Shown here: positions 44,532 through 53,292 of the stretch, in pieces | How the letters are laid out: the number at the start of each line of letters is the position of its first letter | Position numbering within the stretch: the first letter of the stretch is position 1 | Assembly (NCBI GenBank): GCA_000434615.1 | Contig: FR880800.1 | Span: forward strand, 24,751 to 88,750 | Reading direction: 5' to 3' | DNA from: Clostridium sp. CAG:510 | GTDB taxonomy: Bacteria > Bacillota > Clostridia > Lachnospirales > Lachnospiraceae | Length of the DNA: 64,000 nucleotides | Program-made: the position numbers and the translations under genes | Notes under the pieces: model-generated | Seen by the model: the letters and a program-made list of their open reading frames with translations, nothing else | Databases searched by the model: none | What the model was told of the DNA's origin: nothing

Positions 44532-46286
44532 CTAATTCTCACTCAGCACGAACTGGCTGTTGTAGAGTTCTGCATAGAAGCCCTTTTTCTCAAGCAGCTC
44601 CTCGTGTCTGCCCTGCTCGATGATGTGCCCATCGCGCATCACTAAGATGATGTCGGCATCCACGATGGTAGACAGACGGTGGGCAATGATAAAGCTGGTT
44701 CTGCCCTTCATCATCTTGGCAAACGCCTTCTGGATACGGATTTCCGTACGGGTATCGATGGAGGAGGTTGCCTCGTCTAAGATTAACATGGGTGGCAGGC
44801 AGAGCATAACTCTGGTGATACACAAAAGCTGCTTCTGTCCCTGGGAAAGTCCCTCACCGTCCTCGGAAAGCACGGTGTCGTAACCGTTCGGCAGACGCTT
44901 GATGAAGCTATGGGAATGGGCTGCCCTGGCTGCCGCAATCATTTCCTCATCCGTTGCATCGGGCTTGCCCATAATCAGGTTTTCTCTTACCGTTCCCGCC
45001 TTCAGCCAGGTTTCCTGCAGCACCATACCATAATTTTCACGCAGGCTCTTTCTGGTGAGCTTACGGATATCGGTATCATCCACCGCAATGCTTCCCGCAT
45101 CCACATCATAGAAACGCATGAGCAGGTTGATAATCGTGGTCTTGCCGCAGCCGGTAGGCCCGACAATCGCCACTCTCCTGCCGCTTTCCACATGCAGATT
45201 CAAATCCTCGATTAACTTTCTGTCCGGGTCATAGGAGAATGCCACATCGGTAAGCTCCACTCTGCCGTCCGCATGGGTGAGCACCCTGGCATCCGCAGGC
45301 TCTTCCACCTGGGGAGTTTCTTCAATCAGTTCAAAAATACGTGCCGCACAGGCAAGCGCATTCTGGAATTCCGTAAACACGCCGGAGATTTCGTTGAAGG
45401 GCTTGGTATACTGGTTGGCGTAGCTTAAGAAGCAGGACAGCACACCGACGGTAATTCTGCCGGAAATAACGGACAGCGCACCCACGATGCAGACACCGGT
45501 ATACACCAAGCTGTTTACAAAACGGGTTGCCGGATTTGTGGTAGAGGAAAAGAAAATCGCCTGCAGGGAGTATCTGGAAAGCTTTTCGTTTATTACATCA
45601 AAACGCTTCATGGCTTCCTCTTCATAGGAGAACGCCTGCACGACCTTCTGATTTCCAATCATTTCATCAATCAATGCGGTCTGCTCGCCCCTGGTTTCGG
45701 ACTGCAGCTTAAACATGCGGTATGTCTTTTTCGCAATGAAGTTTGCCACCAGCATGCTGACAGGTGTAATACAGATAACCACCAGTGTAATGCCCACATT
45801 CTGACGGAACATGAAAATCAGGGTTCCGAAAATGGTAAGGACACCGGTGAACAGCTGGGTAAATCCTAAAATCAGACCGTCGGAGAACTGATCCACATCC
45901 GCAATGACACGGCTTACGATTTCGCCGTAGGGATGGGCATCCAGATACTTCAGGGGTAAAATCTGGATTTTGTCAAACGCATCCTTACGGATGTCCTGTA
46001 CCACATGGTAGGCAATGCGGTTGTTGCACACGCTCATAATCCACTGGGTGAGCGCCGTCAGCAGAATGGCAATGCCCATTTTCTTTAAGATTTCCAAAAG
46101 GACTGTAAAATCTACCTGGCCGGGACCGATAATCGCATCCACCGCATCACCGGTGAGAATGGGGATATACAAAGTAAACGTAACGGTCAGCGCCGCACAG
46201 ACAATGGAGCACAGTAAGAAAAACCAATATTTTCCGATATAACGAAGTACTTTTTTCATGGTAGAACCATTGTTTTTTGTCTTCAT
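44532..46286 (-). CDS. ABC exporter half, subunit B
   Basis: 584 residues: a six-helix type IV exporter domain (about 1-310), then the ATPase with Walker A GPTGCGKTTIINLLM, signature LSQGQKQLLCI (an LSQGQ form) and Walker B MLILDEATSSID. It starts 2 bases after the partner gene; together they look like a heterodimeric multidrug or lipid exporter. In this half the signature is slightly altered while the Walker B glutamate is present. Confidence 0.92.
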   Translation of the reverse strand: MKTKNNGSTMKKVLRYIGKYWFFLLCSIVCAALTVTFTLYIPILTGDAVDAIIGPGQVDFTVLLEILKKMGIAILLTALTQWIMSVCNNRIAYHVVQDIRKDAFDKIQILPLKYLDAHPYGEIVSRVIADVDQFSDGLILGFTQLFTGVLTIFGTLIFMFRQNVGITLVVICITPVSMLVANFIAKKTYRMFKLQSETRGEQTALIDEMIGNQKVVQAFSYEEEAMKRFDVINEKLSRYSLQAIFFSSTTNPATRFVNSLVYTGVCIVGALSVISGRITVGVLSCFLSYANQYTKPFNEISGVFTEFQNALACAARIFELIEETPQVEEPADARVLTHADGRVELTDVAFSYDPDRKLIEDLNLHVESGRRVAIVGPTGCGKTTIINLLMRFYDVDAGSIAVDDTDIRKLTRKSLRENYGMVLQETWLKAGTVRENLIMGKPDATDEEMIAAARAAHSHSFIKRLPNGYDTVLSEDGEGLSQGQKQLLCITRVMLCLPPMLILDEATSSIDTRTEIRIQKAFAKMMKGRTSFIIAHRLSTIVDADIILVMRDGHIIEQGRHEELLEKKGFYAELYNSQFVLSEN

Positions 46287-46288
46287 AC

Positions 46289-48067
46289 CTATGCCTCCTT
46301 TCTCTTATCCGGGTACTGGGAATAGTAAATTTCCTGATAAACGCTGCAGGAAGCGAGCAACTCATCATGTGTTCCAATACCTGCCACGTTGCCGTCATCC
46401 AGGACAATAATGCTGTCCGCCGCAAGCAGGGAGGAAGCACGCTGGGATACGATAAATACCACAGGTGTTTTCTCCATGCCGTGAATGGCTTTCCGCAGCT
46501 TTAAGTCGGTTGCATAGTCCAGTGCGGAAGCGCTGTCGTCCAGAATGAGGATTTCCGGTTTTCTGACCAGCGCCCTTGCAATGGTCAGACGCTGCTTCTG
46601 ACCGCCGGAGAGGTTCTTGCCGCCCTGGCTGACCATGGTTTCCATGCCTTCCGGCTTGTTGTCCACGAACTCTGCCGACTGGGAAATTTCCAGTGCGTCG
46701 CGGAGCATTTTTTCTATGGTTTCATCCCTGCTGTCAGGATTTTCTTGCAGCTTCTTTTTGTATTCTTCGGGAAGTCCCATTAACAGGTTTTCCCGGATGG
46801 TGCCCTTAAACAGAACTGCCTTCTGGGGTACCATACCAATCTTGGCACGAAGCGCCTTATAGTCGTAGTCTTCCGCTGCCACACCGTCGATTTTGACACT
46901 TCCCTTTGTAGCTTCGTAAAACCGGGGAATTAAGTTTACCAGCGAAGATTTACCGGAACCGGTACCGCCGATAACACCGATGGTCTGCCCTCTCATTGCC
47001 TTAAAATCAATGTCCGTTAAGCTTTCCGCGCCGGCGCCCGGATAGGTCAGGGACACATGTTCAAAGGAAACCACGGGAACATCTTCCTTCGCTTCGGTTT
47101 CCGTTACCTTGCCGTTGGTAAGACCGGGAGTAAGCTCTAAAACGGCTTCAATACGGTTGCCGCAGGCAATGGACTTGTTGACGGTAATAATTAAATTTGC
47201 CAGCTTGATCAACTCCACCAGAATCTGGGACATGTAGTTTACCAGCGCCAGCACCGCACCCTGTGTCAGAATGCCATTGTCCACCTTTACGGCACCCACC
47301 CAGAGGAGAACTACCAGACCGCCATTTATGATGATGTAGGTTGCCGGGTTCATAACGGCGGAAATTCTTCCTACAAACATCTGGAAGCCGGTCAGCTTTT
47401 CATTGGCTTCGTCAAATGCTTTTCTTTCTTCCTCTTCCTTATGGAACGCACGCAGGACTCTCACACCGGTTAAGTTACCTCTGGTAACGCCGAGGAGCCT
47501 GTCCAGACCGCCCTGCACTTTTTTGTATAAGGGAATGGTTATCAGCATGATGCCGAATACCACGATGGACAGAAGAGGGATAACTACCACAAAGATAAGC
47601 GCTGCTTTTACATCAATGGTAAATGCCATAATCATGGCGCCGAACACGATGAACGGAGAACGTAGGAACAGACGGAGCACCAGATTGACACCGTTCTGCA
47701 CCTGGTTGATATCACTGGTCATACGGGTAATCATGGTGGATGTACCCATGTGGTCTGTCTGCGCATAGGACAGCTTCTGCATGTGTCCAAACAGCACGTG
47801 TCTTAATTTTGTAGCAAATCCCACCGCAGCCTTGGCTGAAAAGTACTGCGCCGTAATGGAGCACGCCAGACCAATCAGACCAAGCGCTATCATCAGAAGG
47901 CACATTTTTCCCACATACCCCCTGTCGGAATTGACAATACCGATATCTACGATTTTTTTCACCACAAGAGGCACCAGCAATTCAAAAGAAGCCTCCAGCA
48001 TCTTGAACAAAGGCGCTAAAATGGATTCTTTTTTGTAGTCCTTAAGATACACAAGAATTTTTTTCAT
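46289..48067 (-). CDS. ABC exporter half, subunit A
   Basis: 592 residues with the same layout. Walker A is GGTGSGKSSLVNLI, the signature LSGGQKQRLTIARALV is canonical, but the residue after Walker B reads LILDDSASALD, with aspartate where the catalytic glutamate normally stands. That is the classic sign of a degenerate site in a heterodimeric exporter, paired with the intact Walker B of subunit B. Substrate unknown. Confidence 0.92.
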   Translation of the reverse strand: MKKILVYLKDYKKESILAPLFKMLEASFELLVPLVVKKIVDIGIVNSDRGYVGKMCLLMIALGLIGLACSITAQYFSAKAAVGFATKLRHVLFGHMQKLSYAQTDHMGTSTMITRMTSDINQVQNGVNLVLRLFLRSPFIVFGAMIMAFTIDVKAALIFVVVIPLLSIVVFGIMLITIPLYKKVQGGLDRLLGVTRGNLTGVRVLRAFHKEEEERKAFDEANEKLTGFQMFVGRISAVMNPATYIIINGGLVVLLWVGAVKVDNGILTQGAVLALVNYMSQILVELIKLANLIITVNKSIACGNRIEAVLELTPGLTNGKVTETEAKEDVPVVSFEHVSLTYPGAGAESLTDIDFKAMRGQTIGVIGGTGSGKSSLVNLIPRFYEATKGSVKIDGVAAEDYDYKALRAKIGMVPQKAVLFKGTIRENLLMGLPEEYKKKLQENPDSRDETIEKMLRDALEISQSAEFVDNKPEGMETMVSQGGKNLSGGQKQRLTIARALVRKPEILILDDSASALDYATDLKLRKAIHGMEKTPVVFIVSQRASSLLAADSIIVLDDGNVAGIGTHDELLASCSVYQEIYYSQYPDKRKEA

Positions 48068-48231
48068 AGAGCGAGCTTTCCTTTCTCTGTTTCCTGCTGC
48101 CGATTGCAGGGCTGCTTTTCCTGTTACAAGGCAACTTTTTTATTTTATCACAATACAGTTAAAATGAGAAGCCGGATAAAAAAACAGGCAAAGTTTTTTA
48201 ATAAAAATGGGAAAAGTTTTTGACAGGGAGA

Positions 48232-48260
48232 TTGTCTTTTTGTCGGAAATCCCGTATAAT
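48232..48260 (+). promoter_or_regulatory. Promoter of the LytTR-PAS gene
   Basis: TTGTCT (48232-48237), 17 bases, then a perfect TATAAT (48255-48260), about 35 bases before the ATG. Confidence 0.65.
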
Positions 48261-48295
48261 AGATATGGAATGAACACATAGCAGGAGGTTTCTAT

Positions 48296-49012
48296 ATGGA
48301 GCAGATGACACATTATGCCCACTCCTTTTTAAGAAGAAAAAAAATCGCACCGGCAGATATCCGTTATCTGATTCGCACCGGCGCCCAGACGGAGCTGCAT
48401 CTTTTGGACGGCCGCACCCTAAATACCTACATCGGCTTAAAAGCATTTTCCGATGCCCTGCCCAAAGAGGACTTTCTCCGTATCAATAAAGGTGTACTGC
48501 TTGCCAAATCGCAAATTGTAAAGATTTACCGTGGCACCTACCTCACCACGGACGGAAAAAGCTTCACCGGCCGTACCCACGATCCCATCCAGCACAAGAC
48601 CATTATGAAGGAGCTTGCAAAAAGCCAGGCGCGTCATTCCAAAGAGGTCAGTGCCGAATTAAATACCCGTTTTTCCGTTTTGGATATCATGCCGGCGCCT
48701 TTCTGCGTGATTGAGCTGGTATTTGACGAAAAAGGCAAAGAAACCACCTTCATCTTCCGCTACTGCAACGACTCCATGGGCGAGCTTTCCAATCAGCCGG
48801 TAGCCCAGATGATGAACCATTCCTTTTACGATATCTTTGAAAATGCGGACGAAAGATGGCTGCCCGAATATGCGGAAATCTGTATCAACGGCGGTTCCAA
48901 TGTACTTCACGGTTACAGCCGGGCGCTTGACAGGGATTTGTCCATCTACTGTTTCCAGCCGGAAAAAGGCTTCTGTGCCTGCCTTCTGATTGACAAGGCT
49001 ACACTGGCATAG
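48296..49012 (+). CDS. LytTR DNA-binding protein with C-terminal PAS-like domain
   Basis: 238 residues. The N-terminal 100 residues are a LytTR-type DNA-binding domain (YLIRTGAQTELHLLDGRTL, FLRINKGVLLAKSQIVKI), here at the front rather than the usual C-terminal place. Residues about 120-235 resemble a PAS domain (MPAPFCVIELVFDEKG, FRYCNDSMGELSN). It has no receiver domain, so it probably senses a ligand directly. GGAGG lies 8 bases before the ATG. Its targets may be the divergent ABC exporter genes. Confidence 0.82.
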   Translation: MEQMTHYAHSFLRRKKIAPADIRYLIRTGAQTELHLLDGRTLNTYIGLKAFSDALPKEDFLRINKGVLLAKSQIVKIYRGTYLTTDGKSFTGRTHDPIQHKTIMKELAKSQARHSKEVSAELNTRFSVLDIMPAPFCVIELVFDEKGKETTFIFRYCNDSMGELSNQPVAQMMNHSFYDIFENADERWLPEYAEICINGGSNVLHGYSRALDRDLSIYCFQPEKGFCACLLIDKATLA

Positions 49013-49043
49013 CCTGCCTGTATATTCACAGTTTCTGAAAACC

Positions 49044-49092
49044 AAAAGTCACCGGTGCTTTCTTTCGAAAGTTTCCGGTGACTCTTTTTATA
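49044..49092. terminator. Bidirectional terminator
   Basis: AGTCACCGG (49047-49055) pairs with CCGGTGACT (49075-49083), with CTTTTTATATT to the right and an A-run to the left. It separates the LytTR gene from convergent dapF. Confidence 0.88.
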
Positions 49093-49114
49093 TTCTTACT
49101 TTCTTTCGGAATTT

Positions 49115-49954
49115 CTAAATCTCAACTTCGCCTTCAAATACGGTAGCTGCGGGACCTGTCATGAAAACCAGATCGGCATCCCTGTCCCAGAAAATTTCCA
49201 GTTCCCCGCCGAGCAGCTTTACGGTAACCTGATTTTCGGTAAGACCGTTTAAGATACAGGCCACTACCGTAGCGCAGGCGCCGGTTCCGCAGGCAAGGGT
49301 TTCACCGGTTCCTCTTTCCCAGACGCGCATTTCCACCGTGTTTCTGTCGATTACCTTTACAAACTCCGTGTTGGTCCGCTTCGGAAATCTTTCGTGATTT
49401 TCAAAATAAGGACCGATTTTTTCAATGGCAAGGTCTGCCACATTATCCATAAAAACAACTGCATGGGGATTGCCCATGGACACGCAGGTCATGCGGTATT
49501 CTTTTCCCTGTACGGTAATGGGGGCATCCAGCACGGTTTCCGTTTCGCTTACCACGGGAATGTTTTCCGCAACAAGCTCCGGTGCGCCCATGTTCACCTT
49601 TACCAAAATCACTTTACCGTCCTGGATGGTCAGGCATAAATGTTTTACCTTTCCGGCACTGATAATGCTGATTTTCTTTTTGGTGGTCAGCCCCTTGTCA
49701 TACACATATTTTGCCACACAGCGGATACCGTTTCCGCACATCTCCGCACGGCTGCCGTCCGCATTATACATTTCCATTTCAAAGTCCGCTTCTTCGGAAG
49801 GGTTGATGAAAATCACGCCGTCTCCGCCAATGCCGAAATGTCTGTCACTTAACCGTTTTACAATTTCCGGCTTCTTTTCCGCCGGGATAATCTCCTTACT
49901 GCCGTCCACATAGATATAATCATTGCCGCAACCATGCATTTTTGTAAATTTCAT
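49115..49954 (-). CDS. dapF: Diaminopimelate epimerase
   Basis: 279 residues. The two catalytic cysteines are in EMCGNGIRCVA and ACGTGACATVV, and the N-terminal MKFTKMHGCGNDYI is diagnostic. It makes meso-diaminopimelate for peptidoglycan and lysine. I use the MKF start; an upstream in-frame ATG touches the ribosome-binding site. It lies 68 bases after the ANTAR gene in the same direction. Confidence 0.95.
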   Translation of the reverse strand: MKFTKMHGCGNDYIYVDGSKEIIPAEKKPEIVKRLSDRHFGIGGDGVIFINPSEEADFEMEMYNADGSRAEMCGNGIRCVAKYVYDKGLTTKKKISIISAGKVKHLCLTIQDGKVILVKVNMGAPELVAENIPVVSETETVLDAPITVQGKEYRMTCVSMGNPHAVVFMDNVADLAIEKIGPYFENHERFPKRTNTEFVKVIDRNTVEMRVWERGTGETLACGTGACATVVACILNGLTENQVTVKLLGGELEIFWDRDADLVFMTGPAATVFEGEVEI

Positions 49955-50022
49955 AGTAATATCCATTCCTTTCCATAACTGCAAGCTTTGTGCCATTTCT
50001 ATATGCGAAAAATACTCTTTCT

Positions 50023-50568
50023 TTACCGCATCATGGTCAACACCATCTGCGCCGTTTCCACCATATTGGTACCGGTATCCATGCTGGAGCGCTGGATATA
50101 ACGATGCGCTTCCTCTTCCGTCATATGGTTGCGGCTCATGAGAAGCTCCTTTGCTTCGGCAATCATAGCCGCATCCTTGTCATTTCGTACCTTGGGAGTG
50201 AGTCTCCGCTTTCTCCGGCGTCGCTCCATGTTGTCCACCATCATATTGACGGTGTTCACCAGTTCCTGTACCTTAAGCGGCATTCCCAGGCATACAATAT
50301 TATCTTTTCGTGTTTCACCAATGTGCTGCACCTGCATCAGGGCGAGCATTTCAAAATCGTTCGGCAGAAGCTCCCGCAGCTGTGAGTAAAGCATATCCGT
50401 CATCTTATAGCCGCACACAATAATTCCTTCGTTCCATTCGTCCGCACGCGCCACCGCCTGTGCGCCGGAGGTACAGATACCGGTCACGTTGAAACCACTG
50501 CGTACCAAGAGGTTCTTAATGCTCCTGCCTTCTTCCAGTTTCGGAAAAACAACAAGAATATTTGTCAC
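50023..50568 (-). CDS. ANTAR-domain antiterminator
   Basis: 181 residues. The N-terminal receiver-like domain (about 1-115) lacks the normal phosphoacceptor surroundings, so it is probably a pseudo-receiver. The C-terminal ANTAR RNA-binding domain (about 125-178) has AKELLMSRNHMTEEEAHRYI. Proteins of this kind bind paired hairpins in nascent RNA to prevent termination. It sits 42 bases after glnA, a usual Clostridia partner, so it likely regulates nitrogen genes. Confidence 0.9.
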   Translation of the reverse strand: MTNILVVFPKLEEGRSIKNLLVRSGFNVTGICTSGAQAVARADEWNEGIIVCGYKMTDMLYSQLRELLPNDFEMLALMQVQHIGETRKDNIVCLGMPLKVQELVNTVNMMVDNMERRRRKRRLTPKVRNDKDAAMIAEAKELLMSRNHMTEEEAHRYIQRSSMDTGTNMVETAQMVLTMMR

Positions 50569-50610
50569 AGAACCACCTTCCTTTTAAGTATTGTTATGAG
50601 GTGGCTCTCT

Positions 50611-51894
50611 TTAGAAACGGTACAGATATTCATTGATTTCCCATTCGGAAACCTGCACACGGTAACGGTTCCATTCCGCTTTCTTTAATTCCAGGTAGCG
50701 TTTATTTACCTTGCTGCCAAGCACTTTCTCCACAAAAGCATCCTCTTCCATGCTGCGGATTGCTTCCCAGAGATTGTCCGGCATATCCGCCTTGGCGTCC
50801 ATATCCGGTTCGGTATGTTCTTCAATACCCTTAAGACCTGCCTGTAAGCAGAGGCTTAAGGTCAGATAAGGATTGGCTGCAGGATCCGGGCTTCTGAATT
50901 CCAGTCTGGCTTCTTCTCCTACAATGTGAGGAAGATATACCATAACGCTTCTGCTGTGGCTGCCGAAACCAATCTGCACCGGTGCTTCAAAACCGGGCAC
51001 CAGACGCTTGTAGGAATTTACCAGTGGATTGGTAACCGGCGCCATGCTTCTTACATGCTTAAGCAGTCCTCCGATAAACCACATGGCTTCCTTACTCAGT
51101 TCTCCATTATCGTTTACCGGCTCGAAAATGCTCTTTCCGTCCTTCTTTAAGGACATCTTGATATTCATGCCGGAACCGCTGATGCCCTGCTTCGGCTTGG
51201 GCATAAAAGTGGCATGCAGGCCGTGGGACTTGGCAATACTCTTGACTGCCAGCTTAAAGGTGTTCATATTGTCAGCCGCCGCTACAGCTTCATCGTTCAT
51301 AAAATCAATTTCATGCTGGGCGGGCGCATCCTCATGGTGGGAGGACTCAATTTCAAAGCCCATCTGCTCCAGTGTCATAATAATATCTCTTCTGGCATTC
51401 TCGCCCATATCAATCGGCGCTAAATCCAGATAACCTGCCTGCTCATAGGTAACGGTGGTGGGCAGTCCGTTTTCATCCGTCTGGAACAGGAAAAATTCGC
51501 ATTCCGTTCTGACATCAAAGGTATAGCCCTTTCTGCCTGCCTCTTCCACTGCCTGCTTTAAAATGTAACGGGAATCGCCCTCATAAGGAGTGCCGTCCTG
51601 TCTATAGACATCGCAGATCATACGGGCAACCTTTCCCTGCTGGGGTCTCCAGGGGAAAATAACAAAGGTGGAAAGGTCGGGATGTAAAAACAATACATCG
51701 TCCTCATCCTTTACATAACCGTCAATGGATGCCGGGTTAAAATAAATTTTATTGTCCAGCGCTTTCTCCAGCTGGCTTACGGTAATGGCTATATTTTTCA
51801 GATTGCCGAACAAATCCGTAAACTGCAGACGGATAAATTCCACATCCTCGTCTTCTACCAGACTAAAAATATCTTCCTTCGTGTACTTCTGCAT
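50611..51894 (-). CDS. glnA: Glutamine synthetase type I (variant)
   Basis: 427 residues, GSI-alpha size. Most signatures are present: ECEFFLF, SSHHEDAPAQHEIDF, NSYKRLVPGFEAP and EFRSPDPAANPYL. The usual GSGMH segment reads GISGSGMNIKMSL, with asparagine for the metal-ligand histidine, and the usual WSxRNRS reads FGSHSRSV. It therefore may differ in activity or substrate. It is first gene before the ANTAR regulator and dapF and has a good promoter. Confidence 0.88.
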   Translation of the reverse strand: MQKYTKEDIFSLVEDEDVEFIRLQFTDLFGNLKNIAITVSQLEKALDNKIYFNPASIDGYVKDEDDVLFLHPDLSTFVIFPWRPQQGKVARMICDVYRQDGTPYEGDSRYILKQAVEEAGRKGYTFDVRTECEFFLFQTDENGLPTTVTYEQAGYLDLAPIDMGENARRDIIMTLEQMGFEIESSHHEDAPAQHEIDFMNDEAVAAADNMNTFKLAVKSIAKSHGLHATFMPKPKQGISGSGMNIKMSLKKDGKSIFEPVNDNGELSKEAMWFIGGLLKHVRSMAPVTNPLVNSYKRLVPGFEAPVQIGFGSHSRSVMVYLPHIVGEEARLEFRSPDPAANPYLTLSLCLQAGLKGIEEHTEPDMDAKADMPDNLWEAIRSMEEDAFVEKVLGSKVNKRYLELKKAEWNRYRVQVSEWEINEYLYRF

Positions 51895-51927
51895 GGCAAA
51901 ACCTCCGTATTTATCACATTATTTTTC

Positions 51928-51957
51928 ATAATAGCAACGCAGAAACCGTCTTGTCAA
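51928..51957 (-). promoter_or_regulatory. glnA promoter
   Basis: On the minus strand TTGACA (51952-51957), 18 bases, then TATTAT (51928-51933), about 30 bases before the glnA ATG. No ANTAR-type double hairpin was evident between promoter and gene. Confidence 0.65.
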
Positions 51958-52018
51958 TAGCATTATTCACGGTTTTCCCGCATATCCTTAATAAAAAAGA
52001 ACACGTGCAGGACACCTT

Positions 52019-52531
52019 ATGAATTCTAAAACAAAAATCGTAGTACTCCATTTAAAAGAACTGATTTATACCGGCATCTTCGCCGCGCTGGGAATCTTGT
52101 TTGTTATACTGTTAATCATCATGTTTCTTCCCAAAAACAAAAACGGCACGCTGTCTTCGGAAAGCATGGAAAACTCTGTGCCCGGAAGCTCTGTGGAGGA
52201 CTTTTCCCTGAATGAAAATCCCGATGCAGAGGAAACCTCCTACATACCCGGCGTATATGCTTCCACCCTGCCCCTTTCCGGCTACAGTGTAGATATGGAA
52301 GTGGTGGTGAATGAAAGCGGCATTTCTTCTGTCCGGCTGGTCAACTTAGATGAGGCGGTAACGACCATGTATCCCTTAATGGAGCCCACACTGGCTTCCG
52401 TTTCCACCCAGCTTACAGACGGCACACCCCTTTCCTCCGTCAGCTATCAGGACGAGAACAAATACACCACTCTCATTTTACTGGAAACCATACAGACCTG
52501 CCTGGATAAAGCGGCCGTTGTTTCCGAGTAA
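52019..52531 (+). CDS. Membrane-anchored protein with FMN-binding-like domain
   Basis: 170 residues. One membrane helix at about 16-37 (YTGIFAALGILFVILLIIMF), a Ser/Glu-rich linker, and a small domain (about 75-170; YSVDMEVVVNESGISSVRLV) that resembles FMN-binding-type folds. No threonine flavinylation motif is visible, so flavin attachment is not supported. It is divergent from glnA and convergent with the toxin gene. Function unknown. Confidence 0.65.
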   Translation: MNSKTKIVVLHLKELIYTGIFAALGILFVILLIIMFLPKNKNGTLSSESMENSVPGSSVEDFSLNENPDAEETSYIPGVYASTLPLSGYSVDMEVVVNESGISSVRLVNLDEAVTTMYPLMEPTLASVSTQLTDGTPLSSVSYQDENKYTTLILLETIQTCLDKAAVVSE

Positions 52532-52547
52532 CGGGTAATGAAAAACA

Positions 52548-52577
52548 GGCGGCGACCTGTTAAGTTGAGTCGCCGCC
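52548..52577 (-). terminator. Terminator of the toxin transcript
   Basis: GGCGGCGAC (52548-52556) pairs with GTCGCCGCC (52569-52577); on the minus strand the stem is followed by TGTTTTTC. It overlaps the toxin stop codon. Confidence 0.8.
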
Positions 52578-53054
52578 CCTTGCCAGTTCTTCTTCCATAA
52601 TTGTTCTGATTGCTTTAATATCCGTAAAAGTCAATTTAATTCCACAATTACACATAGCCAGCACTTTATACAGATTTTCAACAAGTAATTTATCCAGCTT
52701 TTTATGTACAGTAACCGGCTGTTCTTGAATTGTATGAATATGGTCAAAATATTTTTCAATAACAGGGAATGCATTCTGTATCAGAAAAGCATTTTCTTTT
52801 CCTGCAAACAAACCAATCACAATCGTGTTACATCTACCGTATCGTTTCTTTTTCTTCTCAATAATTTCCTTATATTTCTCTGCCTGTGAACTAATCGGTA
52901 TCATCCAATATAATTTCGGATTTTTTTTATCCTGAATCGCATAATAATGAGGACGATAATTTCCCTGTTCCTTATTGCTCATCAAATATTTATCATCAAC
53001 CAAGCAAAAAAATTCATCCTTGATATGATATGAATATCCCTGCCGTATTTCCAT
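52560..53054 (-). CDS. Type III toxin endoribonuclease, CptN-like
   Basis: 164 residues. The sequence fits the ToxN/CptN/TenpN group: MEIRQGYSYHIKDEFF, RPHYYAIQDKKNPKLYWMIP with SSQAEKY, NTIVIGLFAGKENAFLIQNA, and HTIQEQPVTV. Such toxins are single-strand RNases held inactive by a small RNA made of tandem repeats. Start MEIRQG is used because AAAGG lies 6 bases upstream. The gene is preceded on the same strand by a terminator, two RNA repeats and a promoter, exactly the type III layout. Base composition is more AT-rich than its neighbours, suggesting acquisition by transfer. Confidence 0.85.
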   Translation of the reverse strand: MEIRQGYSYHIKDEFFCLVDDKYLMSNKEQGNYRPHYYAIQDKKNPKLYWMIPISSQAEKYKEIIEKKKKRYGRCNTIVIGLFAGKENAFLIQNAFPVIEKYFDHIHTIQEQPVTVHKKLDKLLVENLYKVLAMCNCGIKLTFTDIKAIRTIMEEELARGGDST

Positions 53055-53079
53055 AAAACGCCTTTCCTTTATATGAAAA

Positions 53080-53107
53080 TTCCCCATCAGCAAACACTGA
53101 TGGGGAA
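53080..53107 (-). terminator. Attenuating terminator between antitoxin RNA and toxin
   Basis: An 11-bp perfect stem TTCCCCATCAG / CTGATGGGGAA (53080-53090 / 53097-53107) with a 6-base loop and a short T-run on the minus strand. It would let most transcripts end as antitoxin RNA and a few continue into the toxin. Confidence 0.85.
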
Positions 53108-53215
53108 CATTTACAAACTATACTATTTTTATCCCACCTGTATAGCAAGTGGCTTCATATACAAACTGAATTATTTATATCCCGCGCCATCAGCAAGCGG
53201 CAAACATTTACTTCT
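53108..53215 (-). ncRNA. Type III antitoxin RNA with two tandem repeats
   Basis: On the minus strand two units with 35-base cores stand in tandem, GCCGCTTGCT...GCGGGATATAAATA and GCCACTTGCT...GTGGGATAAAAATA, each joined through a GTTTG segment, which occurs again before the terminator. Within each core CCRC can pair with GYGG, and the one changed base of the stem is compensated (G-C in one, A-T in the other). This is the expected form of a CptI-like antitoxin with about two repeats of 45-48 bases. Confidence 0.82.
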
Positions 53216-53221
53216 ACATTT

Positions 53222-53250
53222 AGTATACACAGTATTTTGAAAATAATCAA
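53222..53250 (-). promoter_or_regulatory. Promoter of the toxin-antitoxin locus
   Basis: On the minus strand TTGATT (53245-53250), exactly 17 bases, TATACT (53222-53227), placed so that transcription starts just before the first RNA repeat. Confidence 0.75.
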
Positions 53251-53292
53251 CCGGTTTCTCTGTAATCTGTTCCTATATTCTACTTCTGTATT

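Noticed and set aside
53108..53215. Possible short CRISPR array
   Set aside because: Only two degenerate units with a conserved stem, directly between a promoter and a type III toxin gene, and no cas genes nearby.
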